This document shows positions 15,499 to 27,372 of a stretch of 64,000 bases of DNA, one piece after another. The position numbers and the translations under genes are program-made. The stretch lies in NCBI RefSeq assembly GCF_008806975.1, contig NZ_CP031728.1:5497501-5561500 (forward strand), read 5' to 3'. Under the pieces are notes generated by a model that searched no databases, was not told where the DNA came from, and saw nothing but the letters and a program-made list of their open reading frames with translations. The stretch comes from Cellvibrio sp. KY-GH-1. Lineage in GTDB: Bacteria; Pseudomonadota; Gammaproteobacteria; Pseudomonadales; Cellvibrionaceae. How positions within the stretch are numbered: position 1 is the first letter of the stretch; each line of letters begins with the position of its first letter.

Positions 15499-17088
15499 AT
15501 GAGCGGAGCAAAAATGTTATCGAGTTCGCGGGAATGTTGTGTGCTGATACTCATGTTGAGTCTCGCTGCCTGCGGCGGTGGTTCAGGTAACAGCACGTCG
15601 ATGAACTCCTCTGTCGCCAGTTCTGCCAGCTCCAGTGCGCTAGTATCGAGTGAAAGTAGCTCAGTGCAGAGTACGATAGCAAGCCTTAGCAGTTCGAGTG
15701 ATGCTAGCAGTAGCCAATTGAATTCCTCTTTATCCGTATCCAGTGCGCAAGCGTCCTCATCCAGTTCGACCGAGCTTTTTATTAATGCTCTGTACAATAA
15801 AGGCGGTACGATCAGTCCGTTTGGATTTGTCGATATAGCGCAGGGGGCGATAAAAAATTTTTCTGTGCAAGTAGAAAGTGGTTACAAACTTGCTGGAGTA
15901 AATGGTTGCAACGGTCGAGTAGAGGGCAATCAGGTGGTTGCAGGCCCCATTAGCGCCAGCTGCATTATGAATGTGAGTTTTGTGCGTATAGGCTCGTTGG
16001 CGGATCAACTAAAGCTGACGGATCGCGGCCTCATTCGTTGCGTCACCGCATTGGAAGACGATAGCAAAACCCCCTTGGCTGCTGAAACGATAACCTCATT
16101 GAATTGCGGCAGCCTGTTCGATCCGGTTGCGTCGCTGGAAGAACTGAAGTTATTTCCGAACCTGACCTCGTTAGCGCTCACCAGCACGCGTTTAAAAGGC
16201 ACTTGGGACTTTAGTTTTTTTCAGGCGTTGGAAAGCTTGAATCTGTACGATAATGAGCTGGATGCAGTGGATGTTTCGCGCAATACTCAATTGACCCAGT
16301 TGAATATTGCTAAAAACCATTTGCAAAAAATTGATCTGAGCAACTTAACCAAGCTCGAATCACTGAATCTTTCTGATAACCGCATTGCTGATATCAGCTT
16401 GCTCACAAATATTCACTTGGCAAGCGTCAATCTTGAGTCCAATTTGCTTACGCAAGTAACGGTTAGTCATCTGCAAAATCTGCGACAATTGTATCTGTCG
16501 CGCAATCAGCTTGCCGCGGTGGATTACAGCCACAATATTTTACTGACGGATTTAACTCTGGGGTGGAACAAAATCACTGCCGTAGATACCAGCATGTTGC
16601 CCGATTTGGCCTACCTGAATGCGGCAGGTTTGGGTTTGAATACAATTAATTTGGATAAAAATATAAAGCTGGCGGATCTGCGCGTGATGGAAAATAACAT
16701 CGCTCTGCTTGATGTATCCATGTTAAATCAACTTGTTCGTTTAGATGTATATAAAAATCAACTGTCCGCACTGGATTTGCTCAACAATACCAAACTCTCT
16801 GAATTGAATTTGATCGATAATAAAGTCACCAGTTTAGCGATAGCGCAGTTATTGGAATTGAAGTCCCTATTGGCGACGTATAATCAAATTGCCAGTATTG
16901 ATTTATCCAAAAACACCCAATTGAAATGGGTGTTGATGTCCGATAATAGGTTAACCAACGTAACCGGAGTGGATAAGCTCAGTAAGGAGGCAGAGTTGAA
17001 TTTTTCCAATAATCCACTGGATGCGACTACAAAAGCCTATTTGTTTGATTTGTTTGATAAGCAAGGATATGAAGGTCTATTGTTTTGA
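15499..17088 (+). CDS. Leucine-rich-repeat lipoprotein with serine-rich linker
   Basis: A 529-residue surface lipoprotein. The signal sequence ends in LAAC followed by GGGSG. A serine-rich linker occupies roughly residues 35-90, a style common in Cellvibrio secreted proteins. A small beta domain (about 93-160) precedes about a dozen LRR units of 20-22 residues (LESLNLYDNELDAVDVS, LTQLNIAKNHLQKIDLS, and so on) in the SDS22/internalin style. LRR arrays usually bind proteins or glycans. The ATG at 15499 is set by GGAG 8 nt upstream. It is a stand-alone gene with its own promoter and terminator. The ligand is unknown. Confidence 0.8.
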   Translation: MSGAKMLSSSRECCVLILMLSLAACGGGSGNSTSMNSSVASSASSSALVSSESSSVQSTIASLSSSSDASSSQLNSSLSVSSAQASSSSSTELFINALYNKGGTISPFGFVDIAQGAIKNFSVQVESGYKLAGVNGCNGRVEGNQVVAGPISASCIMNVSFVRIGSLADQLKLTDRGLIRCVTALEDDSKTPLAAETITSLNCGSLFDPVASLEELKLFPNLTSLALTSTRLKGTWDFSFFQALESLNLYDNELDAVDVSRNTQLTQLNIAKNHLQKIDLSNLTKLESLNLSDNRIADISLLTNIHLASVNLESNLLTQVTVSHLQNLRQLYLSRNQLAAVDYSHNILLTDLTLGWNKITAVDTSMLPDLAYLNAAGLGLNTINLDKNIKLADLRVMENNIALLDVSMLNQLVRLDVYKNQLSALDLLNNTKLSELNLIDNKVTSLAIAQLLELKSLLATYNQIASIDLSKNTQLKWVLMSDNRLTNVTGVDKLSKEAELNFSNNPLDATTKAYLFDLFDKQGYEGLLF

Positions 17089-17109
17089 TCGAGCTTTGCA
17101 ACGAAAAAT

Positions 17110-17135
17110 AAAAAGCCCCGCAATTGGGGCTTTTT
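17110..17135. terminator. Rho-independent terminator between LRR gene and dapE
   Basis: Stem AAAAAGCCCC / GGGGCTTTTT with loop GCAATT. The T-runs allow use from both sides, fitting the two convergent genes. Confidence 0.85.
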
Positions 17136-17172
17136 AAATTTTCGCATGCCGACTTTGCGCGCTTTTATTTTT

Positions 17173-19819
<2,647 letters not shown>

Positions 19820-19821
19820 GA

Positions 19822-21087
19822 TCAATCCCTCAGGGATAACGCTTGTAACAATGTTGGCGCAGTGGCTAAAACATCCGGTTGCGCCAGTGGTATTCCATAG
19901 GTTTTGGCAATTTGAATCACATCCGCTGTGCGCCAGGGTGTTGCAGCGAGTTGTTGGGCGAGCTGTTGTGCTGCATCATTTTGCTGGTCCAACTGCAATA
20001 CCTGGATGCGCTGGATCAGCGCTTCAGCATTGGGACGAGCCTGAACATTGGCTTGCGATAATTCCAGCAAGCGCGCGCGATTTTCGGCAGTTGGATGAGC
20101 GTGGTGCTGTTCAATCCACACATCGAGCAAATGGCCTGCTGCCGCCAGTGGATAGTGCTTGTAGCGTTGCAAAAAATGCGTTTCGGCATCCTGTTTTAAC
20201 TGTCGTGCGCGTAGGGTGTCAGTTGTTTCCAGCAAACTACCCAAGGCATAAAAATACAACGGGTTGTCGGATTTTTGTATTACTCCTTCGTAGAGTTTGA
20301 TGGCCTCTGCTGTTTCGCCCAGTAACGCGAGCGTCTCGGCCAAATGCTCTTCAATCAGCCAGTGGCCCGGATAAATTTGATTGGCCAGCGAAAAATGAAT
20401 TCGCGCAGCGGGATACTGTTTATTTTCCAAATCCATGATGCCGCGCTGCAATTCGAGCCAGGCATAATCTTTAATTTGTTTGACTGACAAGCGAGTTTGT
20501 GCGGCCTGATAAAATTGATCTGCAAGTGCAGAGTCGCCGAATTTGTGCAGTAAATGCGCGTAGAGTGCTATGTCGCTCCATTGCGGCGCTTCCGCAAGGC
20601 GCTCATCCAGCATTGCCAATGCGTTTTGGTACTCGCCTTGCTGCAGGTATAAATCCAACTGCAGGTCCTGCAAGCGCGAGTCATGACGAGAATCGCCCAG
20701 TGTTTCCAGTAATGCTTTTCCACGTACAACCTCGTGCATGGAGAGTAATAGTTTTGCGCGAATCAAGTTTAATTCGCGATCCTGTGCAAAGACTTCCAGT
20801 GCCTGTTCTGCGTCGTGAGCCGTTGCGAAATTGCCGGTGTGCTTCGCGAGTTGATAAAACACAAATGCAGATTGTGGATCTGCCTGTGTGAGGTTGCGAT
20901 GTTTTTCTTCCAGTTGTTGCAAATCTTGCTGATAGTTTGGTCCTTGCGGTAATTGCGCACCGCGCCAATAGCTAATTGCCGCCAACAGCAACACCGCCAT
21001 AAGCAGTAGCAGCGCGCCAGCGACTAAAAGCCGAGGGTGCTTGGGTGGGGGGCTTTCAGAATAGGTGGAATAGGTTAATTCGTTCAT
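19822..21087 (-). CDS. Membrane-anchored TPR-repeat protein
   Basis: A 421-residue protein with one N-terminal transmembrane helix (about residues 20-41, LLVAGALLLLMAVLLLAAI) and a periplasmic-side array of tetratricopeptide repeats covering most of the rest (for example QSAFVFYQLAKHTGNFATAHDAEQAL-type units, here split by short loops). TPR arrays scaffold protein assemblies. It is the fifth gene of the minus-strand cluster, preceded by a terminator-like hairpin and followed 2 bp later by the hydrolase lipoprotein. It may organise the other exported members of the cluster. Confidence 0.7.
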   Translation of the reverse strand: MNELTYSTYSESPPPKHPRLLVAGALLLLMAVLLLAAISYWRGAQLPQGPNYQQDLQQLEEKHRNLTQADPQSAFVFYQLAKHTGNFATAHDAEQALEVFAQDRELNLIRAKLLLSMHEVVRGKALLETLGDSRHDSRLQDLQLDLYLQQGEYQNALAMLDERLAEAPQWSDIALYAHLLHKFGDSALADQFYQAAQTRLSVKQIKDYAWLELQRGIMDLENKQYPAARIHFSLANQIYPGHWLIEEHLAETLALLGETAEAIKLYEGVIQKSDNPLYFYALGSLLETTDTLRARQLKQDAETHFLQRYKHYPLAAAGHLLDVWIEQHHAHPTAENRARLLELSQANVQARPNAEALIQRIQVLQLDQQNDAAQQLAQQLAATPWRTADVIQIAKTYGIPLAQPDVLATAPTLLQALSLRD

Positions 21088-21103
21088 CTTGATTCGTTCC
21101 GTA

Positions 21104-21131
21104 AAAATTAAAAAGCGCCCGTGTGGGGCGC
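21104..21131 (-). terminator. Terminator/attenuator inside the six-gene cluster
   Basis: On the minus strand GCGCCC-CACAC-GGGCGC is followed by TTTTTAATTTTT. It lies between the DUF4331 gene and the TPR gene, and should lower or separate expression of the last two genes. Confidence 0.75.
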
Positions 21132-21138
21132 TTCAATT

Positions 21139-22818
21139 TTAGTGTTTGGTGTAATGCGGCTTTTCTGGCCATGGCTCGGCTAAATACGGGAATTCCGTTA
21201 AAAATTCCTTATCATTTTTGAGTGGGTTTGGCACGGTTTTGGGTTCAATGGGGGCGTTTTCCCAAAGTGCTGGTTGGTTGAGTGTTTCTACATTGCAAGG
21301 CGCGGCGCCGCAGTTTTTATCCATATCCAAAAAGGTGGCGAGGAAGCGGGTGGCTACCTGATCTTCCGGACGGCGACCAAATGGCCAAGTACCGTTGGTA
21401 TCCATATCTACCGCTGTTAAGTTGGGAACAAAAATTTCAAAGGTGCGGCGCAAAGGAATATCTTTTCCAGATGTGTTCCAGCTGTTATCCGGCATGCGCA
21501 ATTTTTGGAAGAAACAGTGCTTTACGCGCGGGAAAGCCTCGGTGGCCAACTTGTAAGTTTTATGCACAGGAATTGGTGAGTTGTCGTGGTCAAAACAAGT
21601 GGGTAGCCCCAGTGTGGAAACCGAGGGGCCAAAGCCCCAGCCTAAATGCGCAAAGCGCGTAGTAAACTCGCGCAAGTATTTCAGGTTGGCAACACCCACG
21701 TGGCTGTCGTAACGCATACTGAGTGCGGCATCAGAGAAGGGGACGCCGTCGTGGTCGACTTGATTGTAATCGCTATCGCGCGTATTGAACTCCATATCTT
21801 TCTTGAACATGCCTTTAAAGCCGATCCAGGTTTTATCCCAGGCACTGGGCGCATGGGCTGGAACAAGGCTGGAAGCCTTGCGCACATAGCTCCCACCCCA
21901 CATACGTACTATGCGATCTGTTGCAGGATCTTTGCTGATAAAGGCGAGCGGAATTTCAAAACCAACGGTGTTGATATTGCGACCCGCTTGAGCATCGATA
22001 CCATCGTAGACAAAACGATAATTGCCATTTGCATCTTTTTTATAGGCGTTGCCTTTCCATTCATAGGGGCCAGCTGGTAATTGCTCTTTTAAACCCCAGC
22101 CCAAGTCTGGTTTTTGTGGGTTGAAATTAAATAAGTCATTGCCCTCTAATTCCAATAGGGTTTTTGGAATTGGTAATTCCGCCAGGGATTTATATTTTTC
22201 GACTGGGACTTTATAAAATTGTGGCGCATAGTTAATAGAGCGGAAAAAGCCCGGCAAGTTATTAAAGAAGGCATCATCGCGGCCGCCGATAAAGGCTTTT
22301 ATTTTTTGGCCCTTGGGACTGGTAATGATCACCACTTTGTTGGTGTCGATAATTTGGTGGAAATCCCCTTCGGGGAAATTTAGAAAATCCACGCGCGCTT
22401 GATCTTTACCATTAAACGTTACTTTTATTTCGCCGTTGTCAAAATCCAGCAAACCTTTTTTGAGTGTTTCCACATAGGTCAACATGCCTTCCAGAGTTTC
22501 TTCACCTTTGTAGTCCGATGCGCGCTTGGCACCCGCCAGGTGAATTTTGTACATCATGTCCGGGTCAAATTTTCCGGTAGCCGGTAGGGGGGAAAAGGTT
22601 AATTGGGCAACCAACGCTTCCCCATTGCTGGTATCACTACTCGGGTAACCAAAAATATCGTAGAGGTCGGCGGGGCTTAGTGGTACGTCATCGTAAATAG
22701 AGTTTACTGCATTTGGGTCATTGTGGTCGGCGGCCAGTGTAGGGAGTGCGCCCCACAACAACCCAAGCGCAAGCGCTGAAGCCAACGCAGATCGATTAAT
22801 TGATTTATGTTTTTTCAT
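21139..22818 (-). CDS. DUF4331-family exported protein
   Basis: A 559-residue exported protein of unknown function. A signal peptide runs to about residue 30 (ALPTLAA-DHND). The mature start DHNDPNAV followed by DLYDIFGYPS is the recurring N-terminal block of the DUF4331 family, and the C-terminal RRPEDQVATRFLATFLDM and PNPLKNDKEFLTEFPYL fit as well. AAGGA lies 7 nt before the ATG at 22818. It follows the patatin gene by 50 bp. Its role is unknown; secreted and rich in Asp/Asn, it may bind metal or ligand. Confidence 0.7.
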   Translation of the reverse strand: MKKHKSINRSALASALALGLLWGALPTLAADHNDPNAVNSIYDDVPLSPADLYDIFGYPSSDTSNGEALVAQLTFSPLPATGKFDPDMMYKIHLAGAKRASDYKGEETLEGMLTYVETLKKGLLDFDNGEIKVTFNGKDQARVDFLNFPEGDFHQIIDTNKVVIITSPKGQKIKAFIGGRDDAFFNNLPGFFRSINYAPQFYKVPVEKYKSLAELPIPKTLLELEGNDLFNFNPQKPDLGWGLKEQLPAGPYEWKGNAYKKDANGNYRFVYDGIDAQAGRNINTVGFEIPLAFISKDPATDRIVRMWGGSYVRKASSLVPAHAPSAWDKTWIGFKGMFKKDMEFNTRDSDYNQVDHDGVPFSDAALSMRYDSHVGVANLKYLREFTTRFAHLGWGFGPSVSTLGLPTCFDHDNSPIPVHKTYKLATEAFPRVKHCFFQKLRMPDNSWNTSGKDIPLRRTFEIFVPNLTAVDMDTNGTWPFGRRPEDQVATRFLATFLDMDKNCGAAPCNVETLNQPALWENAPIEPKTVPNPLKNDKEFLTEFPYLAEPWPEKPHYTKH

Positions 22819-22868
22819 GATCAAATCCTTAGAGTTTTTAAGTAAATAATAACTGCAACGTAAAAAAA

Positions 22869-25415
22869 TTATGGCAAACGTGCCATGGCGTCTTTGTTGA
22901 TTAATAGCTGTTTGGTGAGCTGGTAACCTAGCTCTCGATAAGATTCAAATTGCCGCTCATCAAAAAATTGATCAGCGGTGGGTTGATTGGGAAATTGAGC
23001 ATTCAGGGCCTTGTACGCGTATATGTCCGCTGGCAGGTCACGTGTTATACAGGCCTTAATATAAACAAAGGTGCCGACGAAACCTTTTTCTGTTTCTGTG
23101 TCGGGATAAACAATGTCGCCAATGGCATAGCCGCGTTCGGACAGCTCAAATTTTTTATCGGCAATGGTAATGTCCTGACTGCGTGGAATAAGCCCACACA
23201 GGTTAAATCGTTCATCGCGAAAACGAATAGTCACACCAAAATCGACACGGATTCTGGAAATGGCATTGCCCAGATCTTCAAAGGTGGTTGCCAAATCCGC
23301 AGAGCCGTCGGAGAGAATAATCCAAGGCAGGCGGCGGCGAATCAGCTCATAAATGCCTGTGTTATCAAAGTGACCGCCGTCCGATAATTCTATGTGCGGT
23401 GAATTTTCCTTGTGGCCAAGGTTAAATAAACTGTTGGCACCGGGAAAAACGTAGTTTGGTTTAAAAATAAATTTAAAACGGGTGAGAAAGTGTGTGGGAT
23501 TGTTCGCCCAAAATCCCAGACGCAAACCAAAAAACGTCATCAGGAACGAAACTAACGGGCTGGTAGAATTGCCCTCACCACCTACGCCGGCGTGTGGATT
23601 TGCGGCAGCGCCGGAAATCGCCGTCGCGGTAGCCAGGGTCATCGAGTTAAGTGAGAAGTGGCGAGTTTCCACATATCCCGTGGCATCGCTGCCGCAATAA
23701 TCGGGTGACAAAATAAAGTTATCGCCCAACCGGCTTTTATACTGTGGGTTATTGGATTTGTTCAAAATGATATTGGTGTTGATCAGGTGGTAGGGTGACC
23801 AGATACTTTTATTTTTCAATTCCGACAGGCGAAATTCGTTGGCTTTCTCACCTTTCTTCGCGAGGCTTGAATAGGGCGATACACTGGGGTCGCGCAGGAA
23901 TGTATCCATCAACCGATCGCGATACATTTTATGCGGCGAGATGTAGTTGATGTTGACGACCAGCAAAAAAATAATCATTAACAGGATATAAACATTAACG
24001 CTCAACTCAAAGGGGCGGTTAATGGTTGCCTGCAAGCTCAAGTGATAGAGGCCTTCGCCCATCCAGTAGGCCACGCTGATAATGATAAATATAAAGCCAA
24101 TAATGACAACGTTTCTGAACAAGTCGGCATAAAGTGAGTTGGAATCCAGCGCGGGCTTCAAGCGTTTGCGAAACTCACTGATCGCCATAAAAATTGCCAC
24201 TAAACTTGCACCGCCCGAACCCCAAAAGGCCGGATTACCTATTTCAAGCCGCGAAAAAAACAGCGATTGCAAAGGAACTAGTGCGAGAATCAAACTACAG
24301 ATACCCATGGTTAACAACCACCCCAGTGCTGACTGTATTTCGATTCGGTATTTGTAAAATTTTGAGAAAGGGCGGGTGAATATACTACTTAGCGCGTAAA
24401 ACGTTTGTAGTAGCAGAAATGCCACGCCTAATAAACCGGCGAAACCGGTGAAGTAAAGAAAGAAATTAATCCGCTCATCGGTATAGGTGTAGTGGTATTT
24501 TTGATCATAGTTGATGGCGAAATTAACGAGGCTATCCAATAAGTTGTAGATGTAGTCGTGTGCAGGAAGGTCTTGCACCAGTGATTGCAAGAACTCCGAG
24601 TAAACAACTGTGATCAGCGACATAAATATCAAGCTAAACAAAAATAGATATGCAAAGAAAGAATGTATGGCGCTACCCAATGAAAAACCAATTAGCGAGA
24701 CCAATGGCAATTGTGGCGGAGTCAGGTAGTTGCCATGCAATCGAATATAACTAAGTACTTTGTTGGCGGCATGCGCATCATCTTCACTTGATTGCTGTGG
24801 GTAATCAGTGTGAGCGCTTGTTTTTGCCGCCTCTTTTTCCTGTGTTGCGGTTGATTCCGGGGCGCGTTGTTGTGCTTTGGCTGCAAAGGTTTTTAGTTCA
24901 TGGGTATTGAGTACCGCGGTGTTGGCTTTGCTGCCGCAGAAGTTTTCCAGGTTGCCAAATGGAAATGCGCCCCAGCGTTTCATAAACCAGGAAAGAGCTG
25001 CGCCGGCGTAACCGCCACCGGAAACACTGGAAAGGTATTGCAACTTTTCAAAAACGGTAGGATGACCTTCTTTGGCGAAGCCTTTATTGTGGAGCGCTTG
25101 CATAACACCGGTACCGAACGCTGCAGAACGGATACCACCGCCGGATAGCGCTAACCCATAGTTCGGACGTTCTTTGGCCGGGTGTTTATCTTTATCGATG
25201 TAGGTGTAAAAGTTACTGACGTAGTTTTTGTAATCACTATCGATATGAGGGCGATAGGAATTGGCTAAATAATCTTTAAAATTTTTATCAAAATCTGTGG
25301 AAAACTCAGTTTCCACAGATTTTTTTTCCTGGTCAACCAATGTGTGACTATTGATTGTTGGATAGTTACAGCAGCAGTTTTTAATCTGGCTGAAGAGTCG
25401 AGCAAGGAATGACAT
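22869..25415 (-). CDS. Membrane-associated patatin-like phospholipase
   Basis: An 848-residue protein with a split patatin domain. The oxyanion loop SGGGIRSAAF (about 91-100) and the nucleophile SSVSGGG (Ser132) are near the N-terminus. The catalytic Asp is in ELSDGGHFDNTG in the C-terminal third. The roughly 450 residues between them hold several transmembrane helices (about 250-510), so the catalytic halves are brought together around a membrane core. Patatins are serine/aspartate dyad lipid acyl hydrolases. No signal peptide. It starts 67 bp after the GMC oxidoreductase and precedes DUF4331. It may release substrate lipids from membranes for the neighbouring oxidoreductase; that is inference. 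Confidence 0.8.
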   Translation of the reverse strand: MSFLARLFSQIKNCCCNYPTINSHTLVDQEKKSVETEFSTDFDKNFKDYLANSYRPHIDSDYKNYVSNFYTYIDKDKHPAKERPNYGLALSGGGIRSAAFGTGVMQALHNKGFAKEGHPTVFEKLQYLSSVSGGGYAGAALSWFMKRWGAFPFGNLENFCGSKANTAVLNTHELKTFAAKAQQRAPESTATQEKEAAKTSAHTDYPQQSSEDDAHAANKVLSYIRLHGNYLTPPQLPLVSLIGFSLGSAIHSFFAYLFLFSLIFMSLITVVYSEFLQSLVQDLPAHDYIYNLLDSLVNFAINYDQKYHYTYTDERINFFLYFTGFAGLLGVAFLLLQTFYALSSIFTRPFSKFYKYRIEIQSALGWLLTMGICSLILALVPLQSLFFSRLEIGNPAFWGSGGASLVAIFMAISEFRKRLKPALDSNSLYADLFRNVVIIGFIFIIISVAYWMGEGLYHLSLQATINRPFELSVNVYILLMIIFLLVVNINYISPHKMYRDRLMDTFLRDPSVSPYSSLAKKGEKANEFRLSELKNKSIWSPYHLINTNIILNKSNNPQYKSRLGDNFILSPDYCGSDATGYVETRHFSLNSMTLATATAISGAAANPHAGVGGEGNSTSPLVSFLMTFFGLRLGFWANNPTHFLTRFKFIFKPNYVFPGANSLFNLGHKENSPHIELSDGGHFDNTGIYELIRRRLPWIILSDGSADLATTFEDLGNAISRIRVDFGVTIRFRDERFNLCGLIPRSQDITIADKKFELSERGYAIGDIVYPDTETEKGFVGTFVYIKACITRDLPADIYAYKALNAQFPNQPTADQFFDERQFESYRELGYQLTKQLLINKDAMARLP

Positions 25416-25482
25416 AGTTACCTTCCCAAGAAAGTTTCAGAAGCGACTATGTAATTTCCTTGTCGGACACTCTCCAGTGGGC

Positions 25483-27360
25483 TTATTTGCCCTTGAGTAT
25501 TGCATCAGCCGCTTTTTCTCCGATCATGTAGACCGCACTCACTATAAAGAAGCCTGGAATTTTAGGGAAAACCGATGCATCCACCACGCGCAAACCCTGT
25601 ACACCGCGGACTTTGAAATTGCTGTCCAGTACGGCCATTGGGTCGTTATCCGGCCCAATGGGACAGGTGCAGGAGGCGTGATGGCCCCAAGCGTTATCCT
25701 TCACGAATTGCGCAATTTCAGCGTCGCTTTGTACTTGCTTGCCGGGTAGCTCCTCTTCAGCGATCAAGCCCGAGGCGATTAAATCCTTGGTGAGTTCGCG
25801 CACAAATTTCACGCCCTCAACCACCGATTGCAAATCTTGGCCGCTGGTGTCGTTACCTTCGTCAAAATAACGGAAGTTGATGTGTGGGGTATCCAGCGGG
25901 TCTGCGGATTTCAACGCAACATAGCCGGCGGAATTATTGGTGTGGGCTTTTAACACTGCCCAGGTGAAATAATTCAGGTGCTCGGTAATGACCTTGGAGT
26001 AACCCGGAAAATAACCTTTGAAGAGCGCGAGCAATGAAAAGCAGAATAGATCTGGCAAGGGACGCTCTTTCACCGAGCGTTTAATTACCGCAAGCACTGC
26101 ACCATTAGTGGTGTAAACGCCTTTGCGTTCTTTCTCCCATTTTTCATATTGCGGGTCGCCTTTTTCGTAGCGCGCACCTTCAAGTACTTCCCAGTTGTTA
26201 AATTTCATACGGTTTACAACACCCACTTCGTATCTGTCTTGCAGGTTTTTACCGACGCCGGGTAAGTGCGCGCGAACCGGTATACCGTGTTGTTGCAATT
26301 CAGCGGAATCGCCGATGCCGGAAAGCATCAGCAATTGTGGTGTGTTAAACGCGCCGCCTGACAGGATGATTTCTTTGGTGGCGTAAACGGTTTTGACTTC
26401 ACCCTGGGTGTTGCGAGGTAAGCAGTGTGCTTTATAAAGACGCTCACCTTTTAAATACTCCACACCGATTGCGCGATTATTATCGTCAAACAATACGCGC
26501 GTAACCGTCGCATTCAACTCAATGGAAAGATTGCCAGGAAAACGTGTGGCAACATCCAGCAGTCGTTCACGAGTACCGTTACGGCTGTGATTGTTGGTTG
26601 CCAGTGGTGGGTAGCGCAAACCGAAGGCATTGTCTTCTACTAATCGCCAATCATTGGGGTCGGCCAAGCCCAATTTTTGCCAGCGTACGCGCTCAGCAGG
26701 TTCACCGAGATGCTTAAATGCTTCTTCGGTTGATTCGAGTACGGTTTTAATTAATTGCTCATCGCGGGCAATATCCCCCAAGGGAAGTGCAGCTTCAGTG
26801 CTTAGCCAGCCATTAAAACCGTGGCGGGTTGGGTTGTAACCTAATTTGCTTAGGAAGCGATAGATCGGGCGATGCTTGCAGTTTTCCAACGCCTGGAAAT
26901 GACCGCGCATGGTATCGGCATTCCAGGAAGTATCGCCGGTTAAGTTGGCAATATAGTCCCAGTCGGCATTATGTGGATACACAGTAATCATCGCATTGTG
27001 GGCAGTACAGCCACCCAAACAGCCCGCGCGGGGATAGAGCACGCCATCCACCTTTTCGCCTTCAAAGGTTTCGGTGTATTTGCTATCGCGCAATTGTTGC
27101 GCTTGGTCCGAGTAGTGACGTACAAAATAATCCCAGCGCATTGCCGAGTTTTCGGTGGATAGTGCATGAAATACTGGTACTTGGTATTGCTCTGGCAACC
27201 GATTTTCTCCCGGTGCTCGTGGATCGCTTCCCTTAAGCTGGGTGGGATCTCCACCGGCTTCCAGAACCAATACTTTTTTACCATTTTCGGCGAGACGGGC
27301 GGCAAGCGTGCCGCCCCCCGCGCCTGAGCCTACAACAATGTATTCAAAGGCTGATTGCAT
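25483..27360 (-). CDS. GMC-family FAD oxidoreductase
   Basis: A 625-residue GMC (glucose-methanol-choline) flavoenzyme. The N-terminal dinucleotide fold IVVGSGAGGGTLAARLAE (about 9-26) is followed by the FAD-contact GGCTAHNAM and the signature FNTPQLLMLSGIG. The C-terminal NAWGHHASC carries the catalytic His and GLRVVDASVFPKIPG closes the FAD site. These enzymes oxidise alcohols, including sterols and fatty alcohols. No signal peptide or twin-Arg motif is visible, so it is probably cytoplasmic or membrane-peripheral. It starts 12 bp after a di-heme cytochrome lipoprotein gene, which suggests, but does not prove, electron transfer to a c-type cytochrome. Confidence 0.9.
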   Translation of the reverse strand: MQSAFEYIVVGSGAGGGTLAARLAENGKKVLVLEAGGDPTQLKGSDPRAPGENRLPEQYQVPVFHALSTENSAMRWDYFVRHYSDQAQQLRDSKYTETFEGEKVDGVLYPRAGCLGGCTAHNAMITVYPHNADWDYIANLTGDTSWNADTMRGHFQALENCKHRPIYRFLSKLGYNPTRHGFNGWLSTEAALPLGDIARDEQLIKTVLESTEEAFKHLGEPAERVRWQKLGLADPNDWRLVEDNAFGLRYPPLATNNHSRNGTRERLLDVATRFPGNLSIELNATVTRVLFDDNNRAIGVEYLKGERLYKAHCLPRNTQGEVKTVYATKEIILSGGAFNTPQLLMLSGIGDSAELQQHGIPVRAHLPGVGKNLQDRYEVGVVNRMKFNNWEVLEGARYEKGDPQYEKWEKERKGVYTTNGAVLAVIKRSVKERPLPDLFCFSLLALFKGYFPGYSKVITEHLNYFTWAVLKAHTNNSAGYVALKSADPLDTPHINFRYFDEGNDTSGQDLQSVVEGVKFVRELTKDLIASGLIAEEELPGKQVQSDAEIAQFVKDNAWGHHASCTCPIGPDNDPMAVLDSNFKVRGVQGLRVVDASVFPKIPGFFIVSAVYMIGEKAADAILKGK

Positions 27361-27372
27361 CTTCGTCGCTCC

